DNA from: Bacteroidales bacterium | GTDB taxonomy: Bacteria; Bacteroidota; Bacteroidia; Bacteroidales; UBA932 | Assembly (NCBI GenBank): GCA_024689525.1 | Contig: JAILDI010000019.1 | Span: 1-5,027 of the forward strand | DNA: 5,027 bases | Reading direction: 5' to 3' | Part shown: positions 1-5,027 of the stretch, in pieces | How the letters are laid out: every line of letters begins with the position of its first letter | Numbering within the stretch: position 1 is the first letter of the stretch | Notes under the pieces: model-generated | Told to the model about the DNA's origin: nothing | The model's database searches: none | The model's input: only the letters and a program-made list of their open reading frames with translations | Program-made: the position numbers and the translations under genes

Positions 1-2675
1 GGCTTTTTAGGAGCGCCCCAACCTTCGGGGAAACTGATAGTCCAGACGCCCGGTTCTTTGACCCGGGTTGTTGAAATCTGCAGGACAGGATCTTTAGAGC
101 TCGAAGGGCGGAAGACTACAAAGCAGTTCCCGGCACGTTCAAGATCCAGCTCGACCACCTGATAATCCCCATCCACGGTGCTTTCCAGGCCGGATACAGT
201 TCCGTTTACAGCGTCCCATAACTCTGCCTTTCCGCAGGCCTTGAGTTTTACCGTGCCGTGGAAATCGCTGCCCGAAGGAGCGGCGATATAATACCACTGG
301 GCACCTTCCGCCTGGCGGCGGGTCCAGAGAAGGTCCTCTTCGCAAACCATGTTTGGTTCCAGGCCAAAAGCCCGGAGACTTCCCTCCGTGATGGTGGGCC
401 CAAAGAGCACTTTGACACCGGCCGCAATGAACTCCTGCAATTTTTCCACCGTCTTTTCGCTCAGGCGATCGTTTTCAGGAATCCAGAGCAGTGCATAGGA
501 AATACCCTCCGGAGTGGTGAGCCTTCCGTCCTCAACCCTGAGGCGGTTGAACAATACGTCGGGGTTGCAGTAATCGTATTTGTACCCCTTCGGGAAGGGG
601 TATTTCTGGTTTGGTCTCTGGTTGCCGACTTCGTCTCCGGTGTACCACAGCACATCCACAATTGGAAGGCCTCTTTCCAGAAGATAGGTTGTTCTTGCCA
701 GGTACTGCGTAAAGTACGGCATATACTTCCACCACGTCTGTCCACGCAGGAAAGGTGTACCTATCTTGCTTCCGAAACTGGTTCCTGGAGGCAGGAAGCC
801 CACCTGAGGGTTGTGCGTATATGTATGGAACACGTTGTGGGTAACGCCCTCAGTCATATTCAGGTTTGCCACTTCCTTGAGCATTTCCCAGTGCTCGTCC
901 CAATTCAGGTCAAATGATGTAAAGCTCTCGGCCGATACGCGGCGCTTGCCGTAGAGGTGGGCGGCCGATGCCGCAGGCTTGATGGGCTTGAAGTTGAGAT
1001 CTCCTACGTAGCCTTCCGACAAAGGGTGCCAGAACTCGGTCATCGGGACATCGGCATACTTGTAGAATTCCATGAAATCCGTCGACAATACGTCTCCGCC
1101 GGCGGCCTCATACTGCACATCCATGCCCTTTTCGTGGGCCAGCCGGGTCATTTCCTCAAAGAAATACTCATTGTAGAGGTCGGTTTTCACACGGCGCCAA
1201 TCTCCCAGGAAACGGGCCGTGGCCGATGGACTTCCCAGCACATATCCGGAAAGGGCGGGCAACCATTTCCTGAGGGCATAACCGGTGCGGGCGCCGAATT
1301 CGGCTTCCATTTCAGAAGTCCAGTTCTGGTTGTTGCACTCCCAGCTGTCCATCAGCATCCCGCCTACCTTGCCATTGAGCGGGCCATCGGCAAGACGGCC
1401 CACATATCCATTGAACTGCACCCTGGCTCCTCTGGGGTCCAGTTTGTTGCATTCCCACCCGGTGGCAATCTCCGGGGCGGGACTGTTCTTGTAGCCGATA
1501 TTCACGTGTCCGTAGCGGAGAATGGTCCATTTGCCTAAAGGAACGGTCCAATCCAGACGGCCGTCAGGAGTCATACGGTCGGTAAGGTCCAGCACTTTCC
1601 CAGGTTCCACATAGGATTCAGGCATCCGTACGGCGTTTTCCTGCCAGTTTTCGCGGCCCCGCAGAGTGCGTCCGGCGGCGGAGCGCCAGTCATTCTGCCT
1701 GGAGGCCGAGTAAAAACGCAGGTACGCCAGATTCATCGGGTGCTCGTTGGTGAGAGTGAGCCGGTACTCTACCGCACCTGGCACCTCATTGAGCGCCAGC
1801 ACGAAGGGTTCATTGTCCTGCCAGTTGGACATAGGCAGCTGCACGTGGGCCACCTCCCGCTGCATTCCGTCCAGGCAGAATGCCACCAGGTCGACGGTTA
1901 CGCCAGGGGTATAGCTGAAGGCGTGGTTCAACTCCTGTACGGCCGGCATTTCCATACTGCGAAGTGGGGAATCGGCCCGGAATGTGACACAGTGTGTGCC
2001 CGAGACCTTTTCCGAGACGCCTTTTTCACCCTTAACAAGGGCTGTCCAGGCCGCATCGGCCCTGATATCTTTCAGTTCGAGGGGTTCTCCTGTATCCCCT
2101 TCCGGGGTTGGGAAAGCCAGGACGCAGATGTCCTGATAGTTGCGCCATTCCTCCTGTGAGGGCTGCCCTTTGGGGAGGACGATACCGGATGCTCCTCCCG
2201 ACACGTCGGTGCGGCTCCAGATGAGGTCGCGCATTGCATCCTCCGGCTTCACCCAGGGGCCGCCGGCCATCGCCCAGCCAGGGCATGTCTGTATGGTGAG
2301 TCTAAGATCCAGGCTGCGGGCCTTTTCTCCCATGAAAGCCACCACCCGGTCCCAGTCTTCAGAAAGGGGGATGATTGGCTTGTCGACTCCCGGCCACCGG
2401 CCACCGAAAGCGCCGTGGAACCACTGGATGCCGGCAATCCCGGCTTCGGCGATGGCCTCCATGTCCGCCTCGATCCCTTCCCTGGATACATTGTCGCCGA
2501 TGAAGTGGAACCATGTCTGAGGCCAGAAATCCTTGGGCGGAGCGGCGAAGTTTGTCTCGTCCTGAATGCCGAACGGAGCGTCCAGAACGGCCTTTTCAGG
2601 CTGGATATGTGCGATTTGGGCCTGAAGACCGAATGAGGCCAGGAGGCCAAGCGAAGCGAGAAAGACTCTTTTCAT
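1..2675 (-). CDS. GH106 alpha-L-rhamnosidase-like glycoside hydrolase, C-terminus outside window
   Basis: The ATG at 2675 opens a frame that stays open to base 1 (891 full codons). GH106 enzymes, such as Bacteroides thetaiotaomicron BT0986 acting on rhamnogalacturonan II, hydrolyse terminal alpha-L-rhamnose with inversion. Residues 1-20 form a signal peptide with hydrophobic VFLASLGLLASFG and probable cleavage LQA|Q; there is no lipobox Cys, so a periplasmic enzyme is expected. Family landmarks follow: FWPQTWFHFIGDN (50-62), CPGWAMAGGPW (131-141) with PED (144-146), an apparent beta-rich insertion from about 155 to 370, DSWECNNQNW (from 443), MTEFWHP, VSAESFTS and WYTGD (677-681). E446, E547 and E583 are the candidate active-site or calcium-binding carboxylates. 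Full GH106 proteins are usually about 1,000-1,150 residues; the last visible stretch (GVWTISFPEGWGAP) is the start of the C-terminal beta-sandwich, so some 100-250 residues are missing. It follows the lyase stop by only 22 bases (2676-2697), too little for its own promoter, so it is probably in the same operon. Exact sugar linkage is unknown. Confidence 0.93.
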   Translation of the reverse strand, partial: MKRVFLASLGLLASFGLQAQIAHIQPEKAVLDAPFGIQDETNFAAPPKDFWPQTWFHFIGDNVSREGIEADMEAIAEAGIAGIQWFHGAFGGRWPGVDKPIIPLSEDWDRVVAFMGEKARSLDLRLTIQTCPGWAMAGGPWVKPEDAMRDLIWSRTDVSGGASGIVLPKGQPSQEEWRNYQDICVLAFPTPEGDTGEPLELKDIRADAAWTALVKGEKGVSEKVSGTHCVTFRADSPLRSMEMPAVQELNHAFSYTPGVTVDLVAFCLDGMQREVAHVQLPMSNWQDNEPFVLALNEVPGAVEYRLTLTNEHPMNLAYLRFYSASRQNDWRSAAGRTLRGRENWQENAVRMPESYVEPGKVLDLTDRMTPDGRLDWTVPLGKWTILRYGHVNIGYKNSPAPEIATGWECNKLDPRGARVQFNGYVGRLADGPLNGKVGGMLMDSWECNNQNWTSEMEAEFGARTGYALRKWLPALSGYVLGSPSATARFLGDWRRVKTDLYNEYFFEEMTRLAHEKGMDVQYEAAGGDVLSTDFMEFYKYADVPMTEFWHPLSEGYVGDLNFKPIKPAASAAHLYGKRRVSAESFTSFDLNWDEHWEMLKEVANLNMTEGVTHNVFHTYTHNPQVGFLPPGTSFGSKIGTPFLRGQTWWKYMPYFTQYLARTTYLLERGLPIVDVLWYTGDEVGNQRPNQKYPFPKGYKYDYCNPDVLFNRLRVEDGRLTTPEGISYALLWIPENDRLSEKTVEKLQEFIAAGVKVLFGPTITEGSLRAFGLEPNMVCEEDLLWTRRQAEGAQWYYIAAPSGSDFHGTVKLKACGKAELWDAVNGTVSGLESTVDGDYQVVELDLERAGNCFVVFRPSSSKDPVLQISTTRVKEPGVWTISFPEGWGAPKK

Positions 2676-2697
2676 CCCCAGGCGTTTGGAAAACTGT

Positions 2698-3057
2698 TTA
2701 CTTTTTACAAAGGAAGTCCTCGCGGACAGGATTGAAACTGTCGATGATAATTCCCGGTTCCAGGCAATATGCCTCATGGGGAACATCCGGCTCTACATAA
2801 AAAGAGTCTCCGGGGCCAAGGACCACGACTTCCCTGTCACCGCAGTGAAATTCGAATTTTCCACTCAGGATATAGGAAGACTGGCTTTGGTGGTGTCTGT
2901 GCAGAGGCGGCCGCTGGCCAACCATCTCGGGGCCGAACGTAACCTTGACAAGCATAAGGTCATTGTTATACCCAAGAATCTGCCGCTGCAGTCCGGGTTT
3001 TACAATATCCACAGGGGCCTGGCTTCCTCTGATGAAATAGTTGGATTCGTATGCCAT
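2698..3057 (-). other. KdgF-like cupin module within the PL8 fusion protein
   Basis: Residues 604-719 of the fusion protein look like an entire KdgF, which normally is a stand-alone protein of about 110 residues. KdgF opens the ring of free 4,5-unsaturated monouronates from pectin or alginate to give the linear 5-keto-4-deoxyuronate. Visible signatures are RQILGYNNDLMLVKV (625-639), the metal-binding cupin motif H653-x-H655-x3-Q659 with Gln in place of the common cupin Glu, G666, the second motif GDSFYVEPDVPH ending at H694, and the terminal IDSFNPVREDF. In the last one, D706, F708 and R712 keep the D-x-F-x3-R pattern that I recall as important in characterised KdgF. All expected metal ligands are present, so the module looks active. 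Residue 601 is a Met, close to where a stand-alone KdgF would start. A generic sugar-binding or regulatory cupin is the alternative, but the conserved ending makes KdgF more likely. Confidence 0.8.
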
Positions 3058-4857
3058 TTCTTCACCTATTATTATTTCACAATTGTCCCAGTTTACCGTA
3101 AACTCAACTCCGTCTATTCTTGCCGAAGTATCGCTAATAATGTCTATGTTCCCTGCCACATATGCGGCAGACTCTTTCCCGGACAACCCGGGAGCCATGA
3201 AATAAGAGTATCCACCATTTCGGGGATGGATTCCATGGTCGATATATACTTCAAAAATATCCCCGCAAATCTCCTCATCCGAAAAATATGGAGCAGCGAC
3301 TATCCACGAACCGCGACCTTCCACAACACCCGCGAAACTGAAAGCGCTGCCACCAAGCGGCACATAACTCGTTCCGTTATGAGTTATTATTCCTTTCTTG
3401 TTCTCTATCTCCCCTGCTCTGCGAACCTGCTCCACGGTGGTGATTATCCTTGAATCGCGGAAAGAAGATATCCCGCTGCCCATACAAAGAACGCCTTCCG
3501 GGCAGAAAGCCCAAACTTTTCTTGCGAAAACCGAGTCCCTGTCATATTCCATCGCCACCACCATAATATCGCCAGCAACAACGCCAAAGACACGGTCCGA
3601 CTTATTGTATGGCAATCTGGTATGGGTCCCCAAAAGAGGGGTGTCGTCATCGCAGGTGGTTGTTCCCGGCAAATGGCGCCAGTTCCAAACCGGGGCGATG
3701 TCGGAGAACTCATCCCCGGAGCGCCTTAACAGCAAAACTCCGTCGGCACTGAAATAACCCTTTTGGTTCTCTCCGTTTATTTCCTCGTAACCTATAGTCC
3801 TGGACGATTGCATCCTCAGCGAAGCATACCATCCATCGGCCCTGTAATTGCCGAAATCGGCATAAGGATAATACCTTGGACCGTTCTCAATTGCCGATTC
3901 ATCCAGCCCGAGATCTTTGAGGGCGTATCTGAGACACATGGTCTTGGACTGCTGGCTCATCGGGAAAATCTGCCTTCCCAGAGCATTCTGGTCCATGAAT
4001 CCGTTCCATACGGTTCTGCCGATTCCCTTGCAGATATAGCTCTCTAGTATCTCCCGCTTCTCACCTTTAAGCGCAAGGGATGTCCCTTCAAAAGCCCTGG
4101 CCCAATATGCCTGGCTCACCGCAAAGGACAACCCGTAATTGCCGAACTGCAACTGCGTCCCGTGTTGCATGAACGACCAGTCCGGCTGAATGCCGGCCGC
4201 GGATTGCTCTGCCGACAGCTGGTCCTGGATTATCTCTGCCATTTCCCTGACCATGGCCTCATCCTTCTCCAGAAGCCCAGCGATAAGCAGGTTTCCTGCC
4301 TCCCAGACCAGATTCTGTCCGTTTCTTGTGAGTTGCGCCTGCCTCATTATTGCCGATGCCGCCCTTCTCTCCCGACGCGACATTTCATCGGCAAAAAGCA
4401 GGAAGCCAGGGCCGAAGGCCTTGGGGATGTTCACCTGATTGTAATACCAACTGTTTGTCTTTGGCATCTTGGCCGCCCAAAACTTCAGGGCCCTGTGCAG
4501 GGCACGTCTTACAGCTTTGTTGCCAGGGTTCAGCCTGTTATAAACGGCAAGCCTCTGGAAACGGATGGCATGAAGCGTCTGGGAACACTGGCTTAAAGAT
4601 TGGTCTGAATAGTCGATGTCGGAAAAAGAACCGTCGCGGTTCTGCATCTGGAGAATATGTGACACCTCGTCCTGCGTAACCGGCGTCTTGAAATAGAGTT
4701 CAAGAAGATAAACCAGGTAATTGTTTCCCTGCTCGGACAACTCAACGAGCATTCCGGCCCGGGCGGGATCCCGCTCAAAGTCCAGAGTCATTTCGTTTAT
4801 GTTGCCGCTTATCTGCCTGATCAGCAGCGACGCAAGTATTACAATAAGTCCTTTCAC
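2698..4857 (-). CDS. Polysaccharide lyase family 8 enzyme fused to a C-terminal KdgF-like cupin
   Basis: The product is 719 residues. PL8 enzymes (hyaluronate, chondroitin AC and xanthan lyases) cut glycans at a uronic acid by beta-elimination. Residues about 45-310 form the helical toroid: DGSFSDIDY (75-83), an aromatic patch at W137/Y138 in NSWYYNQVNIP, and catalytic candidates N182, H232, Y241 and R295. The H-to-Y (9) and Y-to-R (54) spacings equal those I recall for known PL8 lyases. Residues 340-560 form the beta-sandwich with the PL8 hallmarks YEEINGENQKGYFSADG (358-373) and WNWRHLPGTT (391-400). The usual C-terminal beta domain seems shortened to about 565-600, followed by a KdgF-like cupin (604-719). 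The start is GTG at 4857: an in-frame TAA lies 11 codons upstream (4893-4891) with no ATG, GTG or TTG between. The N-terminus (K2, then hydrophobic 4-13, ISG at 16-18) could be a signal peptide. A start at M23 (4791) would remove it. Specificity within PL8 cannot be read from the sequence. Confidence 0.92.
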   Translation of the reverse strand: MKGLIVILASLLIRQISGNINEMTLDFERDPARAGMLVELSEQGNNYLVYLLELYFKTPVTQDEVSHILQMQNRDGSFSDIDYSDQSLSQCSQTLHAIRFQRLAVYNRLNPGNKAVRRALHRALKFWAAKMPKTNSWYYNQVNIPKAFGPGFLLFADEMSRRERRAASAIMRQAQLTRNGQNLVWEAGNLLIAGLLEKDEAMVREMAEIIQDQLSAEQSAAGIQPDWSFMQHGTQLQFGNYGLSFAVSQAYWARAFEGTSLALKGEKREILESYICKGIGRTVWNGFMDQNALGRQIFPMSQQSKTMCLRYALKDLGLDESAIENGPRYYPYADFGNYRADGWYASLRMQSSRTIGYEEINGENQKGYFSADGVLLLRRSGDEFSDIAPVWNWRHLPGTTTCDDDTPLLGTHTRLPYNKSDRVFGVVAGDIMVVAMEYDRDSVFARKVWAFCPEGVLCMGSGISSFRDSRIITTVEQVRRAGEIENKKGIITHNGTSYVPLGGSAFSFAGVVEGRGSWIVAAPYFSDEEICGDIFEVYIDHGIHPRNGGYSYFMAPGLSGKESAAYVAGNIDIISDTSARIDGVEFTVNWDNCEIIIGEEMAYESNYFIRGSQAPVDIVKPGLQRQILGYNNDLMLVKVTFGPEMVGQRPPLHRHHQSQSSYILSGKFEFHCGDREVVVLGPGDSFYVEPDVPHEAYCLEPGIIIDSFNPVREDFLCKK
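3055..3067 (-). promoter_or_regulatory. Possible internal ribosome-binding site and ATG for a free KdgF protein
   Basis: On the minus strand AGGTGA (3067-3062) precedes an in-frame ATG (3057-3055) by four bases, directly ahead of the KdgF module. Initiation here would give a 119-residue protein of normal KdgF size. It is the best Shine-Dalgarno-like site I see at any start in the window; the GTG at 4857 and the ATG at 2675 have none of comparable quality. The same bases also encode G-E-E-M in the long frame, so the match may be chance, and Bacteroidota depend little on Shine-Dalgarno pairing. Nothing in the sequence shows that it is used. Confidence 0.35.
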
Positions 4858-5027
4858 TTCAGATAATCTGATATGAACTGTTCCCTGGCATTAAGAATCT
4901 TTTCTTTCCATTCCTGCCAGTCAGAATCACTTCCCCAGTAAGTATGCCCCCTGTGAGGCCAGAAATGTATTTCCTTGTATGACGCGCCGCTGGTGTTGAA
5001 TCCGGCCGCCACTCCGCATGGAGGACA
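4854..5027 (-). CDS. C-terminal fragment of an acetyl-xylan-esterase-like (AXE1/CE7) alpha/beta hydrolase
   Basis: This frame is open from the window edge and gives 57 residues, beginning CPPCGVAAGF, before a TGA at 4856-4854; the rest of the gene lies beyond base 5027. The pattern CPP, then A-x-x-N-T, then YKEIHFWPHRGH matches the end of AXE1/CE7 acetyl esterases, where a D-x-x-CPP loop carries the catalytic Asp and a later K-E-I-x-x-Y-P-x-x-GH segment carries the catalytic His. Here that His would be fragment residue 28 (4946-4944); the Asp and nucleophile Ser would lie outside the window. Family members remove O-acetyl groups from sugars such as xylose or other acetylated oligosaccharides. 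The stop overlaps the next gene's GTG, so the two are probably translationally coupled in one operon. With so little sequence, a different alpha/beta-hydrolase (for example a dienelactone-hydrolase-like enzyme) cannot be excluded, and its location in the cell cannot be judged. Confidence 0.66.
   Translation of the reverse strand, partial: CPPCGVAAGFNTSGASYKEIHFWPHRGHTYWGSDSDWQEWKEKILNAREQFISDYLK

Noticed and set aside
583..602. Perfect 8-base inverted repeat (TACCCCTT, loop CGGG, AAGGGGTA) that could form a hairpin.
   Set aside because: It lies inside the GH106 coding frame, encodes a Y-P-F-P-K-G-Y segment where GH106 proteins commonly have a conserved loop, and has no following T-run, so it is not supported as a terminator or regulatory element.
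258..1538. Plus-strand open frames of 219 and 193 codons (258-917 and 957-1538) opposite the GH106 gene.
   Set aside because: Both are antisense to conserved GH106 motifs (for example the segments with E446, E547 and E583) and show no family features; the GC-rich coding strand produces such frames by chance.
2390..2406. Short tandem repeat of GGCCACC on the plus strand.
   Set aside because: Only two partial copies, inside the GH106 frame, encoding a G-G-R-W-P-G loop of the N-terminal domain; no reason to see it as a functional repeat.
2676..2697. Gap between the lyase and rhamnosidase genes as a possible promoter or terminator.
   Set aside because: Only 22 bases with no hairpin and no Bacteroidota -7/-33 type promoter; it fits an ordinary within-operon spacer with a weak TGGGG before the ATG.
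2686..3453. Plus-strand open frame of 255 codons opposite the end of the lyase gene.
   Set aside because: It is antisense to well-conserved PL8 and KdgF motifs, its translation shows no recognisable domain, and it has no convincing start signal. It is a shadow of the real gene.

Overview
The window holds three consecutive protein-coding genes, all on the minus strand and tightly packed. It looks like part of a glycan-degradation locus (a polysaccharide utilisation locus) of a Bacteroidota bacterium. That assignment is inferred from the gene content (GH106 rhamnosidase, PL8 lyase, acetyl-xylan-esterase-type hydrolase), from the Bacteroidota-style signal peptide ending in LQA|Q, and from the near absence of strong Shine-Dalgarno sequences. 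Nothing here fixes a genus. No RNA gene, mobile element, CRISPR array or long non-coding stretch was seen. The only complete intergenic gap is 22 bases.

In transcription order (right to left): (1) 5027-4854 is the last 57 codons of an alpha/beta-hydrolase that resembles the C-terminus of acetyl xylan esterases (AXE1/CE7), with its catalytic His. (2) 4857-2698 is a complete 719-codon gene starting at GTG and overlapping the previous stop by 3 bases. It encodes a polysaccharide lyase family 8 enzyme with a complete KdgF-like cupin fused to its C-terminus. (3) 2675-1 is a GH106 alpha-L-rhamnosidase-like enzyme with a signal peptide. 891 codons are visible and the C-terminus lies beyond base 1.

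The genes suggest a combined attack on a glycan that carries O-acetyl groups, a uronic acid and L-rhamnose. The esterase would remove acetyl groups, the PL8 module would cut next to the uronate by beta-elimination and leave a 4,5-unsaturated uronate, and GH106 would remove rhamnose. The KdgF module belongs to the family that converts free 4,5-unsaturated monouronate into the linear keto form. Its fusion to a lyase is the most unusual thing in the window. The junction also carries an internal ribosome-binding-like site with an in-frame ATG, and three tandem stop codons in the neighbouring frame. Together these look like the remains of two once separate genes, or a site where free KdgF is still made.
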